Assembly: GCF_003284975.1 (NCBI RefSeq)
Contig: NZ_QMEU01000021.1
Location: forward strand, 1-64,000
Length of the DNA: 64,000 bases
Reading direction: 5' to 3'
Origin: Mycobacterium colombiense
Lineage (GTDB): Bacteria > Actinomycetota > Actinomycetes > Mycobacteriales > Mycobacteriaceae
Shown here: piece by piece, positions 9,247 to 17,594 of the stretch
How the letters are laid out: every line of letters starts with the position of its first letter
How positions within the stretch are numbered: position 1 is the stretch's first letter
Notes under the pieces: generated by a model
What the model was told of the DNA's origin: nothing
What the model saw: the letters and a program-made list of their open reading frames with translations, nothing else
Databases searched by the model: none
Translations under genes and position numbers: made by a program

Positions 9247-9996
9247 ATGCGATTCGAGAACAAGGTCGGCATCGTCACCGGGTCCGGTGGCGGCATCGGG
9301 CAGGCGTACGCCGAGGCCCTGGCCCGCGAGGGCGCGGCGGTGGTGGTCGCCGATATCAACGCCGAGGCCGCCGACGCGGTCGCCAAACAGATCGTCGCCG
9401 ACGGCGGAACGGCCATCAGCATTCCGGTCGACGTGTCCGACCCGGCATCGGCCAAGGAGATGGCCGACCGCACGCTCGCGGAATTCGGCGGCATCGACTA
9501 CCTGGTCAACAACGCCGCGATCTTCGGCGGCATGAAGCTGGACTTCCTGCTCACCATCGATCCCGAGTACTACCGCAAGTTTATGAGCGTGAACCTGGAC
9601 GGCGCGCTGTGGTGCACGCGCGCGGTGTACAAGAAGATGGCCAAGCGTGGCGGCGGCGCGATCGTGAACCAATCATCCACCGCCGCATGGCTTTACGCGA
9701 ACTATTACGCCCTGGCCAAGGTCGGAATCAATGGCCTGACCCAGCAGCTGTCCCGCGAACTGGGTGGCCAGAGGATCCGGATCAACGCGATCGCCCCCGG
9801 GCCCATCGACACCGAGGCCAATCGGACCACCACCCCGAAGGAGATGGTCGACGACATCGTCAAGGGCCTGCCGCTGTCGCGGATGGGCACGCCCGAGGAC
9901 CTGGTCGGCATGTGCCTGTTCCTGCTTTCCGACGAGGCCTCGTGGATCACCGGACAGATCTTCAACGTTGACGGCGGACAGATAATCCGATCATGA
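9247..9996 (+). CDS. Short-chain dehydrogenase/reductase, Rv0769-type
   Basis: This 249-residue classical SDR has TGSGGGIGQ for cofactor binding, NNAA, a serine in NQSSTAA, and YALAK as the YxxxK catalytic pair. It ends in the usual GQIFNVDGG segment. The ATG at 9247 follows GAAAGGAAAAC; an in-frame start at 9214 would overlap the aldA end. It lies 29 bases after aldA and overlaps the next gene as ATGA, so the two are co-translated. An acidic residue after the second beta strand (VVADIN) suggests NAD preference. The role is oxidation of a hydroxyl group within the aldA pathway, by inference. Confidence 0.91.
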   Translation: MRFENKVGIVTGSGGGIGQAYAEALAREGAAVVVADINAEAADAVAKQIVADGGTAISIPVDVSDPASAKEMADRTLAEFGGIDYLVNNAAIFGGMKLDFLLTIDPEYYRKFMSVNLDGALWCTRAVYKKMAKRGGGAIVNQSSTAAWLYANYYALAKVGINGLTQQLSRELGGQRIRINAIAPGPIDTEANRTTTPKEMVDDIVKGLPLSRMGTPEDLVGMCLFLLSDEASWITGQIFNVDGGQIIRS

Positions 9997-10850
9997 GTGA
10001 CCAGGTGACGCTCGGCTACATCGGCCTGGGCAACATGGGCGCGCCGATGGCCACGAAAATGACCGAATGGCCCGGCGGGGTAACGGTGTACGACATCAGG
10101 ACCGAGGCTATGACCCCGCTGGTCGAAAAGGGCGCCAGCCTGGCCGACAGCGTCGCCGACGTCGCCGCCGCCGACATCATCCACATCACCGTGCTCAACG
10201 ACGCCCAGGTGCGTGAGGTGGTCGGCGAGCTGGCGGCCCATGCGAAATCCGGCACCGTCATCGCGATCCACTCGACGATCAGCGACACCACGGCGGTCGA
10301 ACTCGCGGCCGAGCACAAGCCGCGAGACATCCATATCGTCGACGCACCTGTCAGCGGTGGGGCGGCCGCTGCGGCGAAGGGTGAGCTCGCCACGATGGTG
10401 GGGGCCGAGCGCGAAGTGTACGAGCGGATCAAGCCGGCGTTCAAACACTGGGCGGCGATGGTCATCCACGCCGGCGAGCCGGGCGCCGGGACGCGGATGA
10501 AGCTGGCCCGCAACATGTTGACGTTCACGTCGTACGCCGTGGCTTGCGAGGCCATGAAACTCGCCGAGGCGGCCGGGCTGGATCTGCAGGCACTGGGGCG
10601 GGTGGTCCGTCACACCGATGCGCTCACCAGCGGCCCGGGGGCGATCATGGTCCGCGACAACATGAAAGACATCGAACCGGATAACTTCCTGTACCAGTCT
10701 TTCGTGCACGCCCGCGGTCTGGGGGAGAAGGACCTGAGCCTGGCGCTGGCTCTCGGCGAGGCGGTCTCGGTCGATCTGCCGTTTGCCCAGTTGGCCTTAC
10801 AGCGGTTGGCGACGGACCTCGGGGTTCCGCACACAGAGAAAGAAGCGTGA
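9993..10850 (+). CDS. Beta-hydroxyacid dehydrogenase (3-hydroxyisobutyrate dehydrogenase-like)
   Basis: The 285-residue protein has an N-terminal Rossmann fold (GLGNMGAPMA), the family signature DAPVSGGAAAA with substrate-binding SGG, and the catalytic lysine in TRMKLARNM. The C-terminal half is all-helical, as in 6-phosphogluconate and 3-hydroxyisobutyrate dehydrogenases. It corresponds to Rv0770. Its start overlaps the SDR stop (ATGA) and its stop overlaps the next ATG by one base (TGATG), so it is in the middle of a tightly coupled operon. The probable reaction is NAD-dependent oxidation of a beta-hydroxyacid; which one is not known. Confidence 0.9.
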   Translation: MSDQVTLGYIGLGNMGAPMATKMTEWPGGVTVYDIRTEAMTPLVEKGASLADSVADVAAADIIHITVLNDAQVREVVGELAAHAKSGTVIAIHSTISDTTAVELAAEHKPRDIHIVDAPVSGGAAAAAKGELATMVGAEREVYERIKPAFKHWAAMVIHAGEPGAGTRMKLARNMLTFTSYAVACEAMKLAEAAGLDLQALGRVVRHTDALTSGPGAIMVRDNMKDIEPDNFLYQSFVHARGLGEKDLSLALALGEAVSVDLPFAQLALQRLATDLGVPHTEKEA

Positions 10851-11287
10851 TGGACGAGCTGCGCAGCAAGGGCCTCGCGAAGATGAACGAGGTCTACGGC
10901 TGGGAGATGCCCAACGTCGAAGGCGACGCGTACTTCGACCTGACCGTCGACCACCTGTTCGGCAGCATCTGGACGCGACCGGGACTGTCGATGCGCGACA
11001 AGCGCATCATGACGCTGACGGCGGTGACCGCGATCGGAAACCGCGACCTGGCCGAAATCCAGATCAACGCCGCCCTTCTCAACGGCGAACTCAGCGAGAC
11101 CGAACTGAAGGAGATGGCGGTTTTCTTGACCCACTACCTGGGCTTCCCGCTGGGTTCGGCGCTCAACGGCGCCGTCGACGCCGTGGTGGCCAAACGCAAA
11201 AAGGCCGCGGCGAAGGGCGCCGGGGAGGACAAGAAGGGCAACGTGGATGCCGCGCTGAAGATGCACTCGGGCAACAAGGACGACTAA
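10850..11287 (+). CDS. Carboxymuconolactone decarboxylase-like protein
   Basis: The 145-residue all-helical protein matches the CMD/AhpD fold and Rv0771 in size. The segment around RIMTLTAVTAIGN and the following helix pair are typical. The CxxC redox pair of AhpD is absent, so it resembles the decarboxylase branch rather than the peroxidase adaptor. I use the ATG at 10850, one base into the previous stop, rather than the GTG three bases earlier. It ends the aldA operon and overlaps the convergent LuxR-type regulator by four bases. True gamma-carboxymuconolactone decarboxylase activity is unproven, since no other protocatechuate genes are nearby. Confidence 0.85.
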   Translation: MDELRSKGLAKMNEVYGWEMPNVEGDAYFDLTVDHLFGSIWTRPGLSMRDKRIMTLTAVTAIGNRDLAEIQINAALLNGELSETELKEMAVFLTHYLGFPLGSALNGAVDAVVAKRKKAAAKGAGEDKKGNVDAALKMHSGNKDD

Positions 11288-14200
11288 GCGTGGCGTGAAG
11301 CCTCTTGTGCAAGTTGCACTCTCGAGCTGATACCCAGCTTGGAGTAGACGTGGCTCAGATGCGTCTGCACCGTTCGCGCGGACACGAACAGCCGGGCGGC
11401 GATGTCTTTGTTCGGCAGCCCCTCGCTGACCAGCCTCACCACGTTGACTTCGGCGGGGGTCAGCGAATCCCATCCCGTTGCTGGTCGCTTGCGCTCGCCG
11501 CGCCCGCGTTGCGCGTAGGCGATCGCCTCCTCGATCGACAGCGCAGCACCCTCGGCCCATGCCGCGCGGAAGTCGTTCTCGCCCATGACCTCTCGCAGCG
11601 CTGCCACCGACGTGTCATAGGCGGCGTCGTAGATCTTGGAGCGCACATACCCGGTGCGGCCGCGAACCGCATCTGCGGCGCCGAAGAGGCGACCGGCTTC
11701 TCGGTTCGCCCCGGCGCTTGCCGCAAGGATGGCCAGGCATTCGAGGACGTCGGGGACCACGTAATACCCCTTCAGGTCCCCGGCGCCGGTGAGCGCATCA
11801 CGCGCATCACGCGCCGCCTGCTCAACATCGTTTTGCGCGATCGCGATTCGCGCGCGTTTCGCCAGCGCGAGCAGCAGGTGCATGCCGGGCGCGATGGTGA
11901 CGGCATCGTCGGCCAAGCGGCGGGCCACCGTCAGGTCACCCCGCGCGAGGGCAACGTCCGCGAGTGGGATGACGTTGACCGCGGCCAGTTCGGGTTGGGC
12001 CTTCATGCGTTCCCACGCCGCCTCGCCGGCGGCGGCCGCTGCTTCCACGTCGCCCGCGGCCAGGTTTGCCACCGCCAGCGCAGCATAGGCGAAGCCCTGA
12101 TTGAACGCGCTGAAATCCGCGGCGGCTTCGACTGCCGCGGTGGCCGCGGCCCTGGCCTCGTCCGGGTCGCCCGCGAAGGCGAGATAGTGGCCCAGGCTGA
12201 CGAGGCTTGACATTCGCCATGTTTCGTCGTGCGCCGCCTCGGCCTCCACGACCAGAGCCCGGAATTGCGCTACGGCTCCGGTGAGATCGGCTTCCCACTG
12301 CTGCGCCAAGCCAATACACCACCGGCACGCTCGGGAGGTGTAGCCATCACCGATCGCGTCGGCGATGTCACGCCCTTCTTCGCCGGCCGCACGCGCCGCG
12401 ATCGCGTCACCCTTGCCGGTGACCGCGGCGAACGCTTGGAACGCCAGGATTTGGCTCAGGCTCCTGTCATCGCCCACGGCGCGGGCCAGTCCGAGCGCTT
12501 CGTCAAAGTACGAACTGGCAGCAGCCGCGTCAAAGGCGGCGATGATGCCGCAACCGGCGAGCGCGCGAACCAGCAGCGCCGGATCGTCGATCTCGCGGGC
12601 GAGTGCCAGGGCCTCCAATGCCTTGTCCATGTTGTCGTGAATGGTCTGTGCGCCCTCGAGAGTGGCGTTATCTGCAAGCGCGCGGGCGCGGACGGCAGGC
12701 GGCACCTCCGCGTTGTGCGCCGCCGCCTCGGCGAGCGCCGCTTCGAACCAGGCCGTCCCCTCCCGAACACGGCCGCGAGTGGTCCAAAGCGGTTGCAACG
12801 CCGATGCGAGGCGCAGCGCCTCGGAGATCTCGCCACTCTCGCGGCACCACGCGAACGCTGCGCGCAGATTGTCCATCTCTGTTGCCGCGCGCTCGACCCT
12901 GCTCTGATAGCCGGTGCGGCCGGGCTCGTCGAGCAGGGCGGCCATTGAGGTGTAGTGGTCGCGGTGGCGCGCGCGCACGGCGTCGGCTTCGCCGGACTCG
13001 CCGAGCTTTTCCAGCGCGTACTGACGAACCGTCTCCAGCATCCGGTATCGGGTTCCGAAGCCGCCGTCTTCTGCCGCAATGAGCGATTTGTCGATGAGCA
13101 GCGTGAGCTGGTCGAGAATTTGGTAGCTCTCGACGTCGCTGTCACCGCAAACCTGTTGTGCTGCATCGAGTTCGAAACCGCCGTGGAATACGGCTGCCCG
13201 GCGGAACAGGACGCGTTCCGGCTCGGTCAACAGAGCGTGCGACCAGTCGACGGACGCCCGCAACGTCTGCTGGCGGCGCACGGCGGTGCGCGCGCCGCCG
13301 GTCAGCAGGCGGAAACGGTCGTGCAGGCTGTCGAGGATCTGCGCCAATGACAGCGCGCGGACCCGCGCGGCCGCCAACTCGATCGCCAAGGGTATGCCGT
13401 CGAGGCGCTCGCAGATCTCCGCTACGGTGGCAGAGTTCTGTTCGGTCACAACGAAATCAGGCCGCACTTGGTGCGCGCGGTGGGTGAACAACGTGATCGC
13501 CTCGTCGGTCAGCGACAGGGAGGGCACCCCCCAGGCGACTTCGCCGACCACCCGGATCGGCTCGCGGCTCGTGGCGAGAACAGTCACTTGGGGGCACGCC
13601 CCCAGCAGCGCCTCGGTCAGCGTGGCGCACGCGTCGATCAGGTGCTCGCAGTTGTCCAAGACGACGAGGATGCGCCGCCCGCCGATGGCCCGGGTAACTG
13701 TGTTCATCGTCGAAAGCCCTGCTTGGTCTGGCAGCCCCAACGCCCGCGTCACGGCGACCGGTACGACGGCGGGATCGGTGATCGGCGCCAGATCGACGTA
13801 CCAAACGCCGTCGGTGAACTCGCTGTCCATCCGGTCCGCGATCTGTACTGCTAGACGCGTCTTGCCCACACCGCCCGCGCCGGTCAGCGTCACCAACCGG
13901 TTGCCCACGACGATTTCCCGCACGGCCTCGATTTCCGCGCCGCGTCCGACGAAACTCGTGAACTGCGCCGGAAGGTGTTGTTTCCCAGCGCTTTTCGATG
14001 CGCGAAGCGGTGGGAAGTCGTTGTGCAGGTCGGCGTGGCAGAGCTGCGTTACGCGTTCGGGCCGGGGCAGATCCCGCAATGGGTGCGTGCCGAGGTCGAG
14101 CAGCCACGCTTGGGTGCCAACCGCGTCGGCGAGCAGGTCGGCTGTAGTCGCCGACAGCACCGTCTGGCCCCCATGGGCGAGATCGCGCAGCCGTGCCGCG

Positions 14201-14595
14201 CGGTTGATGGCCGGCCCAATGTAGTTTGCTTCGTCGCGCAGTTGCACTTCGCCGGTGTGCAGTCCGATCCGCAGACGGATCGGCGTCAGCGGTGTGCGCT
14301 GCAATTGCAGAGCAAAGGCGGCGGCGTCGCTGGCGCGGGCGAAGGCGACCACGAAGCTGTCGCCCTCGCCTTGCTCCACCGGGCGCACTCCGCTGTGCTG
14401 GGCAACCAGGTCCGATACCACCCGGTCCAACCGCGCGATCGCGGCGCTCATCTCCTCGGGCTGGGTCTGCCAGAGCCGCGTCGAGCCCTCGACGTCTGCG
14501 AGCAGCAACGTCACCGTTCCGGTCGGGAGCTCGGTTACGCCCAAGTCGCTCCAGTTCAATGGTGGCGTGTCCACGCGTTGGTCGGTCTCAGCCAT
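11284..14595 (-). CDS. Class III nucleotide cyclase / AAA-type ATPase / LuxR transcriptional regulator
   Basis: This multidomain regulator has 1103 residues. Residues about 20-180 are a class III cyclase domain (LLLADVEGSTRLW with the metal aspartate, then GEGDSF). A P-loop ATPase follows, with Walker A GAGGVGKTRLA near residue 235, then a long helical TPR-like region, and a LuxR helix-turn-helix at about 1040-1103 (NKDIAARLFVSARTVQTHLS). The substrate-selecting Lys and Asp of canonical cyclases are replaced by Gln75 and Asn124, the pair reported for M. tuberculosis Rv0386. The ATG at 14595 places the cyclase near the N terminus; an open frame runs to 14805 but would overlap the divergent promoter. 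M. tuberculosis has no such gene at this position. The target genes are unknown. Confidence 0.92.
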   Translation of the reverse strand: MAETDQRVDTPPLNWSDLGVTELPTGTVTLLLADVEGSTRLWQTQPEEMSAAIARLDRVVSDLVAQHSGVRPVEQGEGDSFVVAFARASDAAAFALQLQRTPLTPIRLRIGLHTGEVQLRDEANYIGPAINRAARLRDLAHGGQTVLSATTADLLADAVGTQAWLLDLGTHPLRDLPRPERVTQLCHADLHNDFPPLRASKSAGKQHLPAQFTSFVGRGAEIEAVREIVVGNRLVTLTGAGGVGKTRLAVQIADRMDSEFTDGVWYVDLAPITDPAVVPVAVTRALGLPDQAGLSTMNTVTRAIGGRRILVVLDNCEHLIDACATLTEALLGACPQVTVLATSREPIRVVGEVAWGVPSLSLTDEAITLFTHRAHQVRPDFVVTEQNSATVAEICERLDGIPLAIELAAARVRALSLAQILDSLHDRFRLLTGGARTAVRRQQTLRASVDWSHALLTEPERVLFRRAAVFHGGFELDAAQQVCGDSDVESYQILDQLTLLIDKSLIAAEDGGFGTRYRMLETVRQYALEKLGESGEADAVRARHRDHYTSMAALLDEPGRTGYQSRVERAATEMDNLRAAFAWCRESGEISEALRLASALQPLWTTRGRVREGTAWFEAALAEAAAHNAEVPPAVRARALADNATLEGAQTIHDNMDKALEALALAREIDDPALLVRALAGCGIIAAFDAAAASSYFDEALGLARAVGDDRSLSQILAFQAFAAVTGKGDAIAARAAGEEGRDIADAIGDGYTSRACRWCIGLAQQWEADLTGAVAQFRALVVEAEAAHDETWRMSSLVSLGHYLAFAGDPDEARAAATAAVEAAADFSAFNQGFAYAALAVANLAAGDVEAAAAAGEAAWERMKAQPELAAVNVIPLADVALARGDLTVARRLADDAVTIAPGMHLLLALAKRARIAIAQNDVEQAARDARDALTGAGDLKGYYVVPDVLECLAILAASAGANREAGRLFGAADAVRGRTGYVRSKIYDAAYDTSVAALREVMGENDFRAAWAEGAALSIEEAIAYAQRGRGERKRPATGWDSLTPAEVNVVRLVSEGLPNKDIAARLFVSARTVQTHLSHVYSKLGISSRVQLAQEASRHA

Positions 14596-14701
14596 GTTAG
14601 CCAGCTTGAGCTGGTTGGAGGCGGCAAACATCGGCACAAAGACGTAGAAAGCCGCTCGGTCGTCCGCCCGCGCGCTAGGCCCTTTGGCGGATGTTCTGTC
14701 A

Positions 14702-14722
14702 CTCACCGGTACCCATAGTGAG
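14702..14722. promoter_or_regulatory. Imperfect dyad between the LuxR-type regulator and serine hydrolase genes
   Basis: CTCAC at 14702-14706 and GTGAG at 14718-14722 are inverted arms, with partly matching flanks. The site lies within the divergent interval 14596-14746, upstream of the AATGGAGGCG ribosome site. It could bind the LuxR-type protein. The arms are short, so chance occurrence is possible. Confidence 0.25.
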
Positions 14723-14746
14723 GTCACCAAAGAATGGAGGCGACAC

Positions 14747-15955
14747 ATGAACAGCCAGGCGAGTCTTGCCGGAAGCCACGCCAGAATCGATGCCCACTTC
14801 ACCACGGGCGTACTACATGGCCACTACGACAGCCGCTTCGAGGATCTCGTCGCCTCGCTGGCTGACGAGGTCACCACGGGTCGCGAGCTGGGCGCCGCCA
14901 TCGCTGTCGATATCGGCGGCGAGCTCGTGGTCGACATCTGGGGCGGGTATGCCGATCGAGCGAAAACACGGGACTGGTCGCGGGACACCATCGTCAACGT
15001 CTTCTCCAGCACCAAGAATGTGACCGCGCTGGCGGCGCTGATGCTGATCGACCGCGGTCTGCTCGATTCGTTTGCCCCCGTCGCCAAGTACTGGCCCGAG
15101 TTCGCCGCCAACGGCAAGGAGCACATCGAGGTGCGCCACGTCCTCAGTCACACCTCTGGGGTGTCCGGCTGGGAGATGCCTTTCAGGCTTGAGGACATTT
15201 ACGACTGGGACAAGTCCACGTCGCAACTCGCCGCCCAGGCGCCATGGTGGCCGCCGGGGACCGCCTCGGGCTACCACGCGATTACCATCGGTCACCTCGT
15301 CGGTGAACTCGTCCGCCGGGTCACCGGTACGACGCTGAAAGATTTTGTGCGCGAGGAGATCAGCGGACCGCTCGGCGCAGATTTCCAGATCGGTGCTCGG
15401 CCCGAGGACGACGAGCGCATCGCCGAACTCGTTCCGCCACCGCCGCTGGACGTGCCCCTGGACGCGGTGCCCGACGACCATCCGATGCGCAAGACGTTCG
15501 CCGCCGTGCCACCCACCTCGGCGGCCGCGCTGGCCGCGGAGACCACCGCATGGCGCCGCGCGGAGATCGGCTCGGCCAACGGGCATGGCAACGCCCGCTC
15601 GTTGGTGCGCGCGTTGTCGCCGCTCTCGTTGGGCGGCAGCGTAAACGGCGTGCGGCTGCTTAGGTCCGAGACGATCGACCTGATCTTCGAGGAGCAGGCC
15701 AACTGCACCGACCTGGTGCTGGCCATGCCCGCGCGATGGGGCATCGGCTTCGCGCTACCACATCGGGAGGCGGTGCCGGACATTCCCGACGAAAGAGTCT
15801 GCTACTGGGGCGGCTGGGGCGGCTCGATGGCGGTCATGAATCCCTACTGCCGCACCACATTCGCCTACGTCATGAATAAGATGGGGCAGGTCACTCCAGC
15901 CGGAACGGAGCGCACCAGGATGTACACCCGCCTGATCTATCAGGGCCTCCGATGA
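14747..15955 (+). CDS. Serine beta-lactamase-like hydrolase (class C / family VIII esterase type)
   Basis: This 402-residue protein has SSTKNV as the SxxK nucleophile motif (about residues 86-89) and a following beta-lactamase/transpeptidase core. A tyrosine in SGYHAITIGH is a candidate for the YxN-position catalytic base. No signal peptide is visible, which favours a cytosolic esterase (EstB/LipL type) over a periplasmic beta-lactamase. The ATG at 14747 follows GGAGG with six bases between. An upstream open frame to 14684 has no ribosome site. It is divergent from the cyclase/LuxR gene, its likely regulator by position. The natural ester or amide substrate is unknown. Confidence 0.87.
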   Translation: MNSQASLAGSHARIDAHFTTGVLHGHYDSRFEDLVASLADEVTTGRELGAAIAVDIGGELVVDIWGGYADRAKTRDWSRDTIVNVFSSTKNVTALAALMLIDRGLLDSFAPVAKYWPEFAANGKEHIEVRHVLSHTSGVSGWEMPFRLEDIYDWDKSTSQLAAQAPWWPPGTASGYHAITIGHLVGELVRRVTGTTLKDFVREEISGPLGADFQIGARPEDDERIAELVPPPPLDVPLDAVPDDHPMRKTFAAVPPTSAAALAAETTAWRRAEIGSANGHGNARSLVRALSPLSLGGSVNGVRLLRSETIDLIFEEQANCTDLVLAMPARWGIGFALPHREAVPDIPDERVCYWGGWGGSMAVMNPYCRTTFAYVMNKMGQVTPAGTERTRMYTRLIYQGLR

Positions 15956-15968
15956 CCTCGCCGCCGAT

Positions 15969-17054
15969 TCAGTACGGCTGAACGCCTTCGGGCATCACGT
16001 ATTCGGAGATCGGCGCGGAGACCCCGTTGATCGTCGTGCCGCCGTTGATGATGCCCGGCGCCATCTCCAGCATGTTGTGCGGGAAGCCGAAGCTCGGCTT
16101 GGTCAGCGCGTCCAGCCGGGCCAGCTCGTCGGCGCCGAGATTCACGTCGACGGCGCGGACGTTGTCCTCGAGCTGGGAGAGCCGGCGCGCGCCGATGATG
16201 ACGGACGAGACGGCGGGCTGCGCGCGCACCCAGGCCAGCGCCGCGCTGGCGACGTTGGTCTCGTGTGCCTTCGCGATGGCTTCGAGTTCGTCGATGACCG
16301 CGTAGGTCTCCTCGTTGAGGAAGGCGTCGACCATGGCGCCGCGGTCGGCGTTGTGCCGGCCGCTGTTGGCCCGGGTGTACTTACCGCTCAGCACGCCGCT
16401 CTTCAGCGGCGACCACGGGGTGATGCCGAGCCCGAATTCGGCCGCCATCGGCACCAGGTCCTGTTCGATGGCGCGCTCCAGCAGCGAGTACTCGACCTGC
16501 AGCCCGACGAACGACGACCAGCCGCGGAAACCGGCTATCAGGTTGGCCTGGGCGATCTTCCACGCCGGGGTGTCCGAGACGCCGATGTAGCGCACCTTGC
16601 CGGCCCGGACGAGGTCCTCGAGTGCCGCCATGGTCTCCTCGATGGGAGTGTTGGCGTCCCAGATGTGCAGCCAGTACAGGTCGATGTAGTCGGTTTGCAA
16701 ACGCCGCAACGAGTTTTCGCACGCGTTGATCAGCGACTTGCGGCCCGAGCCACCGCCGTTGGGATCACCCGGATACAGGTTGCCGCTGAACTTGGTCGCG
16801 ATCGCCAGCCGATCGCGACGGGCCGGGTGGCGCCCGATGTGGTCGCCGATGATCTTCTCGGAGTGGCTCCGGGTGTAGAAGTTGGCAGTGTCGATGAAGT
16901 TGCCGCCGAGTTCGAGGTAGCGGTCGATGATCTGTTGGGACTCTTCCACACTGGTGCCCCAGCCGAGGTCTTCGCCGAATGTCATCGCGCCCAGGCACAA
17001 GGGGCTGACGCGCAGACCGGATCGCCCGAGTGTCACATATTCATCCAGCGGCAT
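15969..17054 (-). CDS. Aldo/keto reductase
   Basis: The 361-residue protein is an (alpha/beta)8 AKR. The catalytic tetrad is visible as Asp in NFIDTANFY (also giving the Tyr), Lys in AIATKFSG, and His in LYWLHIWD. The C-terminal NADPH-binding part includes SSVIIGARR. I prefer the ATG at 17054 because AGGA lies ten bases upstream, while the GTG at 17063 would sit directly on that ribosome site. It is divergent from the MarR gene across a 70-base region with a strong palindrome and is probably repressed by it. Likely NADPH-dependent reduction of reactive aldehydes or ketones. Confidence 0.9.
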   Translation of the reverse strand: MPLDEYVTLGRSGLRVSPLCLGAMTFGEDLGWGTSVEESQQIIDRYLELGGNFIDTANFYTRSHSEKIIGDHIGRHPARRDRLAIATKFSGNLYPGDPNGGGSGRKSLINACENSLRRLQTDYIDLYWLHIWDANTPIEETMAALEDLVRAGKVRYIGVSDTPAWKIAQANLIAGFRGWSSFVGLQVEYSLLERAIEQDLVPMAAEFGLGITPWSPLKSGVLSGKYTRANSGRHNADRGAMVDAFLNEETYAVIDELEAIAKAHETNVASAALAWVRAQPAVSSVIIGARRLSQLEDNVRAVDVNLGADELARLDALTKPSFGFPHNMLEMAPGIINGGTTINGVSAPISEYVMPEGVQPY

Positions 17055-17106
17055 GCTGCCCACTTCCTGGTAAGTTGTTCGACCATGCGGTTGTTCAAAA
17101 CAAAAC

Positions 17107-17124
17107 TAGTTCACGCCTGAACTA
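17107..17124. promoter_or_regulatory. Perfect palindrome, candidate MarR operator
   Basis: TAGTTCA at 17107-17113 and TGAACTA at 17118-17124 are perfect seven-base arms around CGCC. The site is centred about 20 bases before the MarR ATG, between it and the divergent aldo/keto reductase. GTTGTTC direct repeats at 17074-17080 and 17090-17096 lie nearby on the reductase side. The size and placement fit a MarR dimer that represses both genes. Confidence 0.6.
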
Positions 17125-17136
17125 TCTGGCAAGTCG

Positions 17137-17544
17137 ATGTCTGCGGTCGATGCGGCCAAGATCTGGTCACTGAACTACCGGGTGCTGCTCTCGGTCATCT
17201 CGTGCGCCGAGGCCGACATCTGCGCGCTGGGCCTCGAGTCCAAGGAACTCTTCCTGCTCGCCGAGATCGACGAGCACCCCTACCCGGCCGAGCTGGCGGC
17301 GGCGTTGAGCATGCCCAAGGCGACGGTGACGCTGTACCTCAAGCGGCTCGAGGCGGCGGGCTTCGTGCGTCGCGAGATCGACCCCTCCGATCTGCGCCGG
17401 CACCGGCTGCTGCTCACCCAGGCCGGGCGTCACGCGGCCAAAAACGGCCTGAGATTGCTCTCCGACGAGTTCGACAAGCGCCTCGGGCGCCTCACCGCCG
17501 CGCAGCGCAACGACCTCAAGGCGCTGCTCGAGAAGATCCTCTGA
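17137..17544 (+). CDS. MarR-family transcriptional regulator
   Basis: The 135-residue winged-helix protein has its recognition region in AALSMPKATVTLYLKRLEAAG and a wing in RREIDPSDLRRHRLLLT, the MarR pattern in which the Asp and Arg of the wing are conserved. It is divergent from the aldo/keto reductase, with a perfect palindrome between them, so it probably senses an electrophile or aldehyde and derepresses the reductase. A ribosome site is weak. The block 11284-17544 that ends here is absent between Rv0771 and Rv0772 in M. tuberculosis. Confidence 0.88.
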   Translation: MSAVDAAKIWSLNYRVLLSVISCAEADICALGLESKELFLLAEIDEHPYPAELAAALSMPKATVTLYLKRLEAAGFVRREIDPSDLRRHRLLLTQAGRHAAKNGLRLLSDEFDKRLGRLTAAQRNDLKALLEKIL

Positions 17545-17580
17545 GACCTCCGGACTGTGGGTGCGCGCCGCCGCACCGGC

Positions 17581-17586
17581 TAGTGT
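17581..17586 (+). promoter_or_regulatory. -10 box of purD, leaderless type
   Basis: TAGTGT fits TANNNT and lies eight bases before the purD GTG at 17595. The upstream gene ends at 17544. No ribosome site is present in the short interval, which fits a transcript starting at or just before the GTG. Confidence 0.45.
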
Positions 17587-17594
17587 GACGTGTC

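Noticed and set aside
14596-14805. 70-residue extension of the cyclase/LuxR protein
   Set aside because: It would overlap the divergent serine hydrolase start and has no conserved features before the cyclase domain.
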